64,000 nt of DNA from Ahaetulla prasina (GCF_028640845.1 NC_080539.1:180929459-180993458); one strand, 5' to 3'. Shown: positions 11,890 to 23,446, counted from the stretch's first letter. A program made the numbers and translations. The notes: generated by a model from the sequence alone, not told the origin.

Positions 11890-12182
11890 CATTAGTCAAT
11901 AAATGGCACCTATACCAATCAGGTTAAATCCTTTAAATATCTTGGTGTTTCACTTGGAAAGAACACATAGCAATTATGACAATGAAAGCCCAATGTCTCA
12001 CACATGCTGTTTTGCAAGTCCCAGAGGCAACAAGCAAGTTCCAGCTCAGGGCAAAGGTCTTGACCTATCTGATTTATGGTGTTACACAATCACTTTTTGA
12101 AATTATTAAGGGCCCTGCAAGATGTGTTCCAATCTGTGTCCAATTCCCTGTTAAATTTAGAATCCAAACTGATCTCCACTGA
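11890..12182 (+). mobile_element. decayed LINE fragment (KYLGV motif)
   Basis: The frame around 11918-11955 reads as TNQVKSFKYLGVSLGK, typical of the region after the catalytic domain in LINE reverse transcriptases. A related NFKYLGIFF stretch lies at about 27660-27690. It is short, broken by stops and of uncertain clade. Confidence 0.4.
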
Positions 12183-12765
12183 AGCTTGAATGTGGGCTTA
12201 TTAGCTAAACTATTGTCGTAATCTCATCACTTTTGAGAGCTTTCAACCCTCCCTGAATTTAGTTTTAGGGAGATAAATTTTATATTATTATGTCTTAAAT
12301 GGAATTAAATTATTTTTAAAATTCTAGAGTCTCTCTGCTCAATATTTGAGAGAAAAAACATGCCATTGAGTTTGATCTGCAGAAAGATTTTTAAGTTTCA
12401 ATTCCAAATTGTATTGTTCTGGTTTATTTAGCAAACTATTTTCAGCATCTTACTAACTTCCTATGTCCTAAACATAGAAGAACTCTAAGTATAGTATTAT
12501 ATTACAGCATTTTTACAAACGCAATTATTCTTCTGCATGAACTTTTCCCCACCACTGGGGAAAAGAGAATTAAGTGGTCATTGTCTTCACTGTCCCTTAT
12601 ATTCATTTTGGGTTGGTGGTTTTTATTTTTGTTTTTGTCCAACTACCATAGACATTCCAAAGACTCTGCTCGCCTCCTCCAAATTGATAAGTCAATTATC
12701 TTAAATGGGGCGGGGGATCACTTACTGGCATTTGGTGTGGAATTCCGTTGAATTAATGTGTACTA

Positions 12766-12870
12766 CAGGTAGTCCTCGACTTATAACTGTTTAATACAGG
12801 TTCAAAATTACTAAGGCCTCATAAAAAGAGTTTTATCATCTGTATTCACATTCATAACCGTCACACCACC
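12766..12870. mobile_element. Tigger-like element, 5' fragment
   Basis: It starts TACAGGTAGTCCTCGACTTA, exactly the family terminus, then degrades after about 100 bases. Confidence 0.7.
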
Positions 12871-13222
12871 TGACCTTTTTTGCCTTTAGCTTTTAGGAAA
12901 AAATATATTTTACAATGTAGTCTTTAATCTAACATATTGTGTGTGACCATAAACCATAAATAAGCTGCAGGCTGAGAAAAGACTGAATACCAACCATGCA
13001 TTTTGTTATGGGTATGTCATTATTTCCTTTTCTCTGAATTAAGAGAACAGAGAATTAAACAATGAAATAACAAATAAAATATTATCTAAAACATTATCCA
13101 AATGTTTTAAAAACAGAATGGAAAATCAGGTAATAATTTGTATAGGAGGTGTTGATTACTACAGCAAATATTTTAATTTTTATATCTGTAATTATAGTTT
13201 ATTTTTTCCAAAAAGCAGAATA

Positions 13223-13640
13223 ATAAAATAACATAGTTATAAGGGATCCTGGAGCTCTTCTAGTAGTTCAACCCCTTCTCAAGCAGAAAACCTTATACCA
13301 TTTTAGACAAATAGTCATCCAATCTCTTCTTAGAAACCTCCAGTGTTGGGAGTACCCACAACTTCTGGAGCAATTCGTTTCACTGATAGTTTAACTGACA
13401 GGACATTTCTCCTTAGTTCTAGATTGGTTCTCTCTTTGATTAGTTTCCATCCATTGCTTCTTGTCCTTCCTTCAGGTGCTTTGGAGAATAGGGTAACCCC
13501 CTCTTCTTTGTTCTACAACTCTGCAGAAAGAACAATATTCCCTTTCCTGATTGGTAAAATGAGAATTCTATTGTCCAAATTGTATGCTGTTATTTTGATC
13601 CTTTCTAATCTGACTACTCACTTACTCATTTCAGTAAAAT
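13223..13640 (-). mobile_element. CR1 LINE 3' region
   Basis: Conserved CR1 blocks in minus orientation: a GGGATCCTGGAGCTCTTCTA-type start, CAACCCCTTCTCAAGCAGAA, CAATCTCTTCTTAGAAACC, and CATTGCTTCTTGTCCTTCC with GGTGCTTTGGAGAATAG. The same blocks flank the L2 insertion at 22634-24107. The + ORF across it (13343-13648) is antisense noise. Confidence 0.82.
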
Positions 13641-13649
13641 GCCCATAAT

Positions 13650-14640
13650 CTCTCAAAATAATTATAGATGAAAACTGAATGATAGACATAAGTATTTCAA
13701 GACCTTTCTGGAGTTTGATATTATCAACCACATTATTCTGATGTCTCCACTGGTTTGTATCTCAAGGATATTTGTCGGATATCTGCAGAAAGAGGCTACT
13801 CAGTTATTCAAGCACAATATTATCACAGAGCTGTATTACATTTGAAATTTGGGGACAACTGACAAAACTTTAATAATACAAGAAATGTTAATATATTAAT
13901 GAACTGAACTTTAAATAATAGAATATGTACTTCCCTTGATTGGAAGAAAGGAACAATTTACTGGATCTACAGTTGTTCCTGCTTAATTAAGTAGTAGCTG
14001 TATCCAAAAACACTCCTCCATAGCTTAAGCTAATATTAAGCAGCTGTAACCTTTCTTAAAGGGCATGGCATAATATGGGCTGGCTGTATAACACATCCAA
14101 CCATTTCAATTGCTACAAAATACAGCACCTGGATTACAGATCCTGATTATAAGAGACATATTATAAATCTTAACCTGTTTCCTATTTATATCAACCTCAA
14201 CATTTGAAATCACAGTTCCTCAAGAATATGTAAGTCCCACCATTACCATTAACATAAGAACTATTTTTCTGATTAGGGCAGTCTTCTTTATAGCCTTCTG
14301 TAACTGTTATCTTAACAGTCATTATAAAATGCCATACATATATTGGGTAGCCTTACATGTCTCTCCTTTCTTTTTCTCTTTTTCTTTTCCTCCTCTTCTC
14401 TTTTTTTTCTCCTTACTTGCAAGCAATATATTAGTATTAATATATTAATTATATGGCTGTGCCTTTGCTTAGCCTGAAATTTGCACGTCTAGGAATTTGT
14501 TCTGAATGTGTTCTGATTCTTTTAAGGAAAAAAGATGGATCAGGCAAACACCTATTTAAGCCACCATTGATTTTATGCAATGTCTTTGGTTACTGACCAG
14601 CAAAACATGGAGACATAACCCTTACCCAACAGAGTTCCAA
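13650..14640. other. unique AT-rich DNA, no gene seen
   Basis: No exon or known repeat was recognised. A TC-rich run occupies about 14358-14420. Confidence 0.55.
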
Positions 14641-14679
14641 ATCAAGAGATAACATTGAGCATTCAATAATAATTAACTG

Positions 14680-14850
14680 TCACAGACCTATCCTCCATAA
14701 ATTTATCCAAGTCTATTTTAAAACTTCTATTTTAGTGGCCATTATTACATCTTGCAATAATGAATTCCACATGTTAATTATACTTCTTTTCATGTGTTCT
14801 AAATCTCCTTCCAACCAGCTTTCCTGGGATGACCTCTAATCCTAGGTTTT
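14680..14850 (-). mobile_element. CR1/L3-type LINE 3' fragment
   Basis: The + strand shows CCATAAATTTATCCAAG, GTGGCCATTATTACATCTTG and GAATTCCACATGTTAATTA. These match the reverse complement of the L3/CR1 3' region known across amniotes. Confidence 0.6.
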
Positions 14851-14989
14851 GAATTTTTTGCCTTTCAAGTTCTCAATTTTCTGCATGTTTAACAAACCTA
14901 AATTCTGCCCATCTTTGGGTGCTCTGTTTCCAAGTTACAACACTAGACCCAAATATTTGAGAAACTGTCTCTGTACAATCATCTTATCT

Positions 14990-15400
14990 GTCCCATTATG
15001 CACCGCAAGAGAGGCAAGCTCTGGGTCAGGGAGGGTCACCTGGCAGGACCCAGAATGTAAGCCTTTTTGACTATGGCTAGCACCCTTCTTTGAGATCAGA
15101 TTAGCCCAATCCCTCTAGCATTCTATAAAACCCTAAAAAACTGGTCTTGCCCTTGAGCATAGGAACCCAGGAGTAGCAATTATACTGATTGTTATTTGAT
15201 GGATATTAGAATACCTTATCTATGGATTTTGTTGCATGGTTTTTGAAAGTTTTTATATTGATTTTATCATTTAATTTTTGTGCATTTTTATTTTACTTAT
15301 TTGTGATTGTTCTCGTCTTGTTTTGATGTTTTATGCTGTTTTTAATTGTTTGAGCTGACTAGAGTCATATATCTGAGATAGGAGACATTATAAACTAAAG
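14990..15400 (+). mobile_element. L2 LINE C-terminus and 3' end
   Basis: A decayed L2 C-terminal frame (GSGRVTWQDPECKPF near 15018-15066, then an EIRLAQSL stretch near 15090) precedes the noncoding tail TTATGCTGTTTTTAATTGTT. The terminal block GCTGACTAGAGTCATATATC with GATAGGAGACATTATAAA is a decayed L2 3' end. Confidence 0.6.
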
Positions 15401-15420
15401 TCATGAAGTCCTAAATATTC

Positions 15421-15450
15421 TACATGTAGTCCTCAATTTATGACCATTCA
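15421..15450. mobile_element. Tigger-like terminus remnant
   Basis: TACATGTAGTCCTCAATTTA followed by TGACCATTCAT matches the family 5' end; nothing further is preserved. Confidence 0.5.
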
Positions 15451-15538
15451 TCCCTCTTAATCTTTTTCATTGATTAAGAGTATAGTTGACACCTTCTCCA
15501 TAAAGAGCCTATCCTTACCCCCAGCCCCACCACAGTTA

Positions 15539-16228
15539 TCTATATATATAAAAGCGAAAACCACTCACAACGTAATAACGAAATATCCAGAACCGTAAAT
15601 CCTACAAACTTGAAATTTTCCACGTATGTTCCTCTTGGTTTCTAGGTGCTCACTAAGAAAGGATTTTTCGAAACGACCATCAGAGCATTATATTTCCTAC
15701 ATTATGATTAACACGCTCTGATGTTAAGAAGTTCTACTCCCCCTCCCCACCTGAAATGAAATCTGTTCCAAATGCAAAACACAAGCAGAAGAGATGAGTT
15801 TCATTTTCAGTTTTACTTTCACAGCAGCAACCAGGAGATAGGATGGGGAGGCTTCTATGGGGCAAGGCTGTGGGAGAGAAGAGGATAGGATAGGGGAGGC
15901 TTCTGTGGGGCAAGGCTGAGGGAGAGAAGGGGATAAGATAGGGGAGGCTTCTATAGGGCAAGCCTTAGGGAGAGAAGGGGATAAGATAGGAGATGTTTCT
16001 GTGGGGCAAGGCTGAGGGAGAGAAGGGGATAAGATAGGGGAGGCTTCTATAGGGCAAGCCTTAGGGAGAGAAGGGGATAAGATAGGAGATGTTTCTGTGG
16101 GGCAAGGCTGAGGGAGAGAAGGGGAGAGGAGAGGCCGATCGTACCTACTCATTAATTTTCAAGCTGTAAGTGTTGACTTATCAAGCCTGATCACATAGTT
16201 TCGTATAGAAGCACAGGTATCCAGCTAG
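15539..16228 (+). mobile_element. nonautonomous Helitron
   Basis: It begins TCTATATATATAAAAGCGAA after an A and ends GGTATCCAGCTAG before a T. This is the A|TC...CTAG|T arrangement of Helitrons, which insert between A and T without target duplication. The 5' sequence through AACCACTCACAACG and GAACCGTAAATCC is family-like. It encodes no Rep/helicase. I do not see the expected GC-rich 3' hairpin, so it is decayed or degenerate there. A 48-bp minisatellite fills its centre. Confidence 0.85.
15838..16130. repeat. 48-bp minisatellite inside the Helitron
   Basis: About six units of 48 bp, such as AGATAGGGGAGGCTTCTATA then GGGCAAGCCTTAGGGAGAG and AAGGGGATA, alternate between two subtypes and so form a 96-bp higher-order repeat. 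Because 48 is divisible by three, a 142-codon minus ORF of repeated SPSLPxxCPxExSPIL survives; I take it as a by-product. Confidence 0.92.
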
Positions 16229-16239
16229 TAAATAATAAA

Positions 16240-17970
16240 AATAATAAAATAGTCATTATTCCTTCTTGTTCTATGGAAATTAAATATTTTTGTTCTGACA
16301 ATTATATTATTTTTACATTAAAACTACAGTATCTAGGAAATGTGTTCTATTCTGAACTAAGGTAAAAGGCATTTTGATTTGCTATTCTGTTGAAGGTGAT
16401 GAGTAAATGGCAGTAGGATGACAGGTAAATGCTAACACCCATTCAAATTGGAATTATAATGTTAGTGAGAACTTACAAAAACAATGCAGGTACAGTATAC
16501 TAAAACAGTTTATCAAACCGAATAAGCCACAGTGACTACATTCATACATAGTTCTACGCCAATGGGGCTGAAACTGGGGGTAGTCTGAGCATATCCTGAG
16601 GGTAAAGAAGCAATTTGTAATTTGTTCTTATGAGTTGAGGATCTCGACACTTATATAAAACAACAGTCTTGGTATTTTGTATTGTTTGTAGTAGGGATAA
16701 TGGCATTGTTCAGAACTTGGAAAAAGAGCATTTGGATCAAAAAGTTTAAGAACTATTATGTTGAGCCATAAACTATACACTTTACTTTATAAACTTTACT
16801 ATACATAAATGTTACAGGCCACAGCAGCTGCGTTCACACAATGTGCTAAACCAGAACAAACAAGCCCACATATTAGCTTAGTGCAATACAACACTAATTA
16901 ATTTCAAATTAAAATAAAGAAGAATATATTATTTGGGAATAATATTTTCAATTTATGTCTTGACAATAAGATTTCAATACGCCTTTATGAGAAAATGCTT
17001 CTACTCGCAAATGTTGCTTTTTTAAAATAAATTACATCACCAACTTTTAACTGTATTTTTAAATCAAGGAGAAATGTAATGGCTGCACATTTTGAATCCA
17101 GTAAACCCCATCCTAACTGGGAAGTATGTAATACTTGTCTAGAAAGATGTCTATAAGGACACATATGATATTAAGCATTCCCTTTGATCTGAACAATAGA
17201 GTTTGAAAGCAGTGCACACTGTTTGCATTCTCTGTCAAGGAATTAACATTTCTAGACAGGGTGGGAAACAGTTACATTAACAATGAAGTTGCGTAATATT
17301 TTTTTGTCTATTATCTTCTTACAGTAACCAGCAAATTTCTTTTAGTTTTTAACTTTAGAGGATTTGCTTATCAGTTAAATTTCATCACTGTGCATATTTA
17401 AGAAGACAGAAATCACATTTGCTCAGAAGAAAGTCCTTAAAGGTATTTTAGCAATAGCTTCATATTTTGATGTTTTGTTTTTAATTGCAAGTGTTCCACA
17501 TCTAGGTAACTAGACAGTACCTGACCACAAGCCAGCCAAGTGGTGCAATTATTCATACTATTGGTAATAATCACGTCTGCATAACTGGTACATAAACCTC
17601 TAATTACAGAGTCAGGATATCCCCGAGGCTTGGGAAACAACACTAGCTTCACAATATGAATTTAACAAGCCGAAACGTATACATCACTAAAAAAATATTT
17701 TAAGGAACACAAATCCCACTAGATCTAATGGAATAGGACCCTTTAAGATAAAGGGGAGAGAGCAAATTTGTACCACTATTGCCCCTACCCCTGGCCTTAA
17801 TCTCTAAATCCAAATAAATGACACTTTGATATTAAAACATAAATAATCTGCAATACCATAGGAGGAAGTATTTGTCAAAAACTTGATCTGTGTTAAATCT
17901 GAACTTGTCTCCCACAGAAAAGTACAATACTGAAAAATACATTAGAAGTTCACCCCCTTCTAGTGATGGT
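16240..17970. other. unique AT-rich DNA, no gene seen
   Basis: No exon or repeat was recognised. The minus ORF at 17437-17652 (71 codons) has no recognisable domain. Confidence 0.5.
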
Positions 17971-18092
17971 CTAGTACAGGGACCTCTGTTTTAACGGGTT
18001 TCTAATGCCCCAGAGAAAAAAAAACTGTCCTGCGTTAAAAAAAATTTTTTTTCCCCTTATCACTCATGAGAGAAAAAAGAATGCAGTAGCAT

Positions 18093-18474
18093 TACAGGTA
18101 GTATTTGACTTAAAATCACAACTGGGACCAGAATCTGGTCATAAAGTGAGTCATCACATTACTGGACTCACTTTTATGACCTTTTTTACTGTGATCATTA
18201 AACAAATCACATGGTTGCAAAATCTCACAGTCTGTCTTCCCCAATTGAAATTGCTTCTCAGAACAGTTCAGTAGATCACAAATTGTGAATAATCACCACA
18301 AGATACTACAAATATCATAAATACAAGTCTATTGCCAAGCACCCGAATGGCAGTTATGAGACAGGGGTGGTGCAACTATCGTAACTTCTAGGACAAGTCA
18401 TAAGCGACCTTTTTCCAAGGTTGTCTTAATTTCAAACTATTGTTAAAAGAACAAGTACAAGTTGACTACTTGTA
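18093..18474. mobile_element. Tigger-like element
   Basis: The ends are TACAGGTAGTATTTGACTTA and the complement of TACAAGTAGTCAACTTGTAC. The internal blocks CACAACTGGGACCAGAATCT and TTGCCAAGCACCCGAATGGC match the family in the opposite sense to the 10055 copy. Confidence 0.72.
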
Positions 18475-18479
18475 CTATT

Positions 18480-19280
18480 GCTGAAAGGGGTTGAAAAGGA
18501 ATTGTAAAATTCACATCTAGTGGACTCCCACCAAACATTTTCTCAAACGTAGGAATTTTTTGAAAACCTTCCTGGAGTTTGGAAAAGGAGTTGAAGTTTG
18601 GAATTAAAAATCCTCCAATTTGTTAAATTGAACACAAATAATTTTAAACAATTTCAAAAACTAAATATAGAGTTATAAATGGCATAATTAAAACTGAGGT
18701 GCATATTGTCTGCTCTTATAGCAATAATTTTATGGATTTATGTATCATAGCATTGCCAAGTTCCATAACAAACAGATATAAACTCCCACATTGTGTTTGC
18801 ATATGAGATACACTCCACAAAGTGAAATTTTGACCTGGAGAATTTTATTTATCTGTGATATGAAGCTAAAGAAAACATTTAATAGAAACATTTTTATAAA
18901 CAGGAAATAAAAATTAAGTAAAATACAATACCATTTAATCATCTGTTGACTCATACGTTCTAAATAAGCAAAAAGGCTATACGTTTACCTATTGAAAAGG
19001 AAAGTAAAATTTAAAAGTTTCAGAGGAAATACCACTAAGGAAGGTCTGACTATAAATATGTTTCAGAGAGAGAGAAAAGATTGATAACTAAATTAACTTA
19101 AACCAGCTTTTCAACTTTTATGACAATTTCCACATCTAAACCAGAGATATGATAGAGATATACATCAGCTTATAAATTGGAACTATAATTAAGACTTTTT
19201 AGAATTAATATAAATATTATGTTCCAAATTCCTTAGAGACAATTTTGTACCCAAACTTTTTGATATAGTTTTCAAAGTCT
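18480..19280. other. unique AT-rich DNA, no gene seen
   Basis: No recognisable exon or repeat; only short homopolymer runs. Confidence 0.5.
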
Positions 19281-19288
19281 ATGTAACC

Positions 19289-19927
19289 CAGAGGTGGGAT
19301 TCAGCCGGTTCAGACCAGTTCGGCAAACCGGATGTTAATTTTAATCTGGTTCACCGAACCAGTTGTTTCAAGGAGTGGCTGACCACCACCACCCCCGCTC
19401 TGCCCCTCCCAGGAGTCTCCATGTGGCCTGTTTTGGATGCAAGATAAGTGCAGGGCCCACACGGAGGCTCTGGGAGGGTGAAAAATGGGCCTACCAGAAG
19501 TTCTGAAACGAGCCCATTTCTGGCCTCCAGAACGCTTCCGTTGCCTGGGGAAGGCCATTTTCGCCCTCCTGGAGGCTCGAGGAAATCCTCTGGAACCTCA
19601 GAAGGTGAAAAATGGGCCTACTGGAAGTAATGGAATTCCGGAAACAGGCCCGTTTCTGGCCTCCGGAGGGCCTCCGTTGCCCGGGGAAGGCCATTTTTGC
19701 CTTTCTGGAGGCTCAATGAAAGCCTCTGGAGCCTCGGAGGGAGAAAAACGGCCTACTGGAAGTCTAGAAAAGGGCCTGTTTTCGGTCTCCAGAGGGCCTC
19801 CTGGAAGCTGAATGAAAGCCTCCGAAAACGCCCCCCCTCCCGCTATGGTGCAGGAGGCTGAGTAGACCACGCCCAACCCAGCAACCGGGCAGCGAACCGG
19901 TTTTTAAATTTTTCAATCCCATCACCG
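19289..19927. mobile_element. hAT-type nonautonomous element with GC-rich tandem cargo
   Basis: The ends are CAGAGGTGGGATTCAGCCGG and TTCAATCCCATCACCG. Flanking 8-mers ATGTAACC (19281-19288) and AGGTAACC (19928-19935) match at 7 of 8. The interior (about 19478-19830) is 2.6 tandem units of about 130 bp rich in GGCCTCCGGAGGGCC and GGGAAGGCCATTTT. Overlapping ORFs on both strands across it reflect GC-rich repeat structure, not genes. Confidence 0.82.
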
Positions 19928-19982
19928 AGGTAACCTATAAACATTTAAATACACAAATTAAAAGTATATCTGTAAAAGTATT

Positions 19983-21071
19983 TACAGGTAGTCCTTCACT
20001 TACGACCAATCACTTAGCAACAATTCATAGTTGCAACAGACCTTCCAAATGGTATTTATAACTCAGTCTCAAGGTTATGTCCACTGCAGCATTCCTGTGG
20101 TCATTTGCCCTTATGACTGATGGCAGAGACCCTGCAGCATGCCCTCCCATCCTTCCCCCATCATGCTCCACCAAGTCTCCATAGGCACTGGGCCTGTTTT
20201 GCAACCCACCAGGTTCCACATGCTCCTCCTCAACTTGATCATCAATCACTCACTTTTTGAAGATCTCCAGAACTAAAGAGTTTGGGAAGGGGGACAGGTC
20301 ACTCTATTGCTGGGCCCCATGGCACAATACCACAAGCAGCTGTCTTTTTCTGAGTGAAAAAATAACGCTGGAGAAGCTAAGGCTAGCATTAGTGAAGAAG
20401 CTGAAGAAGCTTCTTGGAGGAGAAGTGAAACGTCTTCAAATAAAAACAAGAAAGCCCCATTGCCTCTTGAAAAAACACCCAGAATAACCATGACCTGTAT
20501 GACTGAGAATCTCCACAGATATTAGCAAAGAAAGAAATCCTCTCTGGGGTTTTTTTTCCTCACTGACATTAGCTGTATCTCCACCAGCATTCATGAGGAA
20601 CGGAAAACCAAGAGAGCTTTTTTCCCCCCCAGTAACACTGGCATTAGCTTTGCCAGTGTTATTTATGGAATTGTACCAAGTGGCCCAACAACACAGCAGA
20701 CTGTCCTCCTTCCCTACCCCATCCTCCTAAATTCTGAAGATCTTTGAAAAGTTAAGTGTGTGATTGTGACAGGGTGGGGATAGGGGCTGTGAGGATCCAA
20801 GGGGCAGAAAGCAGAGTGTGGGGTATCTCAGGGTAGGAGGAGATCTTCAAAGGCCAGAGGCAGGCAAGTTTCTGCCTGCACTAGGTCATCCTGGGTTCCC
20901 ACCACCCCTGAGGCAACCCATGCTCCACTTAATGATCCACATGTTTAACAAAAGCATTTGGGAGAGCAGTGATAGGGGGTCATTAAGTAAGGCAGTTCAC
21001 TTAACAGCCTTCCTGATTTCAAGCTGTATTGGGAAGGCTCCATTATGATCGTAACTTGATGACTACTTGTA
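19983..21071. mobile_element. Tigger-like composite element, 1.09 kb
   Basis: Terminal TACAGGTAGTCCTTCACTTA is mirrored by TGATGACTACTTGTA at 21057-21071. The interior is not the usual family sequence. It includes a distinct dispersed block at about 20390-20515 with GTGAAACGTCTTCAA and GACTGAGAATCTCCACAGA, plus G/C-rich sequence. No transposase frame survives. Confidence 0.65.
20401..20431 (+). ncRNA. hammerhead-ribozyme-like core
   Basis: CTGAAGA (20401-20407) fits the hammerhead CUGANGA box. A stem GCTTCT/AGAAGT with a 6-base loop follows (20409-20426), then GAAAC at 20427-20431. Helices I and III were not verified, so catalysis is only a possibility. Confidence 0.35.
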
Positions 21072-21089
21072 CTTCATTTGAATGATGTG

Positions 21090-22630
21090 ATAGCAAAGGT
21101 AAACATTATAATGGCTATGGAAAAAAGTATTTTATTTATCTGTACAAAATTAAAACAGCAGAAAGTTTCTCTCTTTTTGGCTAAATGTTTAGAAAAATAA
21201 TAACATTTAAAATATTTATAGGCTACTTCTGTTTTACAAAATAGTCCAACTTCCTACTCAAAATACAGGAAGAATAATAAAGAATACTATGCATGCACAA
21301 AAGTGTACCTTGTATACTTCCCAGAGCCTCTAGAATCAGGCAGTTAATAAATATTTTAAATAAGAGCTGAACTAAGCAGAAGTGACCATTTCAAGGATGA
21401 TCCAGTAATTTCCTTCCAGAAATTTCTTGACCTACTTCCACTGGAGGCAGATTTGACATATGGTAGACTGGTAGAAAATTCAGGTGTTGAGGTAGGTGTT
21501 GAATGAACAGGTTTTATTCATTCCCTTCCACTTCATAAAACGTCTTTCACTCAACTCTAAAGGTGTGCAAAGATTTGAAAATGTTGGACTGAAAGAAGGC
21601 TGTATATACATATGCATTTAACAGCACTGCATACCTTTCACACAAAGGTACACAATGCTGTTAAATATACATGCATGTACAGCCTTTTTAAAAATAATCT
21701 TGAAAAAAAATCATTTTTTGCCATTTTGTCTTTTGAATAAACTAAGTGAAGGATCTCAAACCTTACTTTGCTAAAAGTGTTTTCCTTTCCTATTCTTCAA
21801 CTCCCCCACTCATCTCTCCAAATTGCCAAAAAAGACAGCAAAGAAAATTTTGGCACCACATTAATATATACTCCCCAAAATTCATAAATCATATTTTCAT
21901 CACCTACCCAAAGTTCAATCTCCTTCTCCACTTCGTAATTAGAGCTGTTGTATCAATGTAATTGCTGTTTTCCATCTCTTTATTTCCAAGGTAAATCCTT
22001 TATAAATTTCCAAGAATAAAGATTATGACTTTATTCTTCATTTTTAACAAATATAAATCAAACATGAAACATATGTAAGGAGACTCTAGAATGCATCTTT
22101 CTATAGGATAACAGTGAAGAAAGGAGACCTCCAGCTGTTTGGCAGTGGGGAAAATATAATAAATGGAAACTGAACCCAAGATATATATAATTATAACCAC
22201 TCTTATTTATTTATTTAAATTATATATAGATCTGCCTATCTGTTCAGAAAGCTGTGCCCAACAATGCCAGTACTACTACTATTATAGCATTCTGAGAGGG
22301 AACAGTCCACCTATGCTGGTGTCAACTGCTTTCAGTTATGATCACTAGTATTTTTGTGATTCCCAAGTTTGCGATCTAATTTATTCTCACAGATTTCCTG
22401 AGGTTGGTTCGCTGTCATACCCATATGCTCTCCCTTAAATATCTTATCCATCAGAGCTGATTCCAAGCTCACCCTTCGAGTGAAGGATCTGCAGGTTAGA
22501 ATGCCCACAAAATTGTAAGTGTTACACTATCACTGCTTCCCATGACTTGTCCCTGGAGAAAATGATACATTCAATATACGGTGTATGATGCATCAGCAAG
22601 CAGCAAATCAAACAATAAAAGATGTTGATT
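21090..22630. other. unique AT-rich DNA with one long hairpin
   Basis: No gene recognised. A 43-bp-stem foldback lies at 21596-21686. Short ORFs at 21746-21961 and 22000-22200 have no features. Confidence 0.5.
21596..21686. repeat. foldback, 43-bp imperfect stem, 5-base loop
   Basis: The arms at 21596-21638 and 21644-21686 agree as reverse complements at 35 of 43 positions, and all 8 differences are transitions. It could be an old palindromic MITE or a miRNA-like hairpin. Confidence 0.85.
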
Positions 22631-22633
22631 ATT

Positions 22634-22850
22634 ATAGAATCAGGGAATAACAGAGGGAACTTTGAGATTGAGTAGGAGACCCTATACTATTCCAGACAAA
22701 TGGTTGTCCAATCTCTTCTAGAAAACCTCCAATTATGGAGCACCCACAATGATTAATTATCTGATTATTAATTAACTGATATGAAATTTCTCCTTAATTC
22801 TACATTGGACTTATTTTCTTTGATAAGCTTCCATATATTACTTCTTGTCC
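22634..22850 (-). mobile_element. CR1 LINE, 3' part (left of nested L2)
   Basis: Blocks ATAGAATCAGGGAATAACAG, CTATACTATTCCAGACAAAT, CCAATCTCTTCTAGAAAACC and CTTCTTGTCC match the CR1 3' region in minus orientation. The element resumes at 23911 after an inserted L2. Confidence 0.85.
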
Positions 22851-23053
22851 TACCTTTATTTATTTATTTATTTATTTATTAATCACATTTATATACCGCC
22901 CTATCTCCCAGGGGACTCAGGGCGGTTCACAGGCAAGTAAAAACATATAAATACAGACTAAAATAACAGTTAAAAAACTTATTCTACAAAGCCGAATTAT
23001 TAAAAAGCAATATAAATAATAAAACCCATTTAAAACCAATATAAATTTAAAAT

Positions 23054-23446
23054 CTAATCCAGTCCTGCGCAGATGAATAAATGTGTTTTAAGCTCGCGAC
23101 GGAAGGTTCGGAGGTCCGGAAGTTGACGAAGTCCTGGGGGGAGTTCGTTCCAGAGGGTGGGAGCCCCCACAGAGAAGGCCCTTCCCCTGGGTGTCGCCAG
23201 ACGACACTGCCTAGCTGATGGCACCCTGAGGAGTCCCTCTCTGTGAGAGCGCACGGGTCGGTGAGAGGTATTCGGTAGCAGTAGGCGGTCCCGTAAGTAA
23301 CCCGGCCCTATGCCATGGAGCGCTTTAAAGGTGGTTACCAAAACCTTGAAGCGCACCCGGAAGGCCACAGGTAGCCAGTGCAGTCTGCGCAGGATAGGTG
23401 TCACCACAGGAGCCACGAGGGCTCCCTCAATCACCAGCAGCCGCAT
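23054..23446 (-). pseudogene. L2 reverse transcriptase C-terminus
   Basis: This 130-codon frame has the conserved L2/CR1 polymerase C-terminal pattern: LRRLHWLPVAFRVRFKVL, TFKALHGIGPGYL, GRAFSVGAPTLWNELPPGLR and FRRELKTHLF. The conservation suggests a fairly recent insertion. It lacks the endonuclease and catalytic domains, so it cannot act alone. It is a retrotransposon fragment, not a host gene. Confidence 0.9.

Noticed and set aside
15724..16152. 142-codon minus ORF of repeated SPSLPxxCPxExSPIL
   Set aside because: Produced by a 48-bp minisatellite inside a Helitron; no signal, promoter or domain supports a gene.
17974..18060. TACAGGGACCTCTGTTTTAA as another Tigger-type terminus
   Set aside because: Only one end is visible and the other boundary dissolves into A/T runs, so it is not supported as an element.
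19310..19876. Several overlapping ORFs of 60-108 codons on both strands
   Set aside because: They come from GC-rich tandem units within a hAT-type element; frames on both strands stay open because stops are rare at high GC.
23054..23446. Conserved 130-codon protein as a possible host gene
   Set aside because: It is the L2 polymerase C-terminus, continuous with the YADD region and an L2 3' tail.
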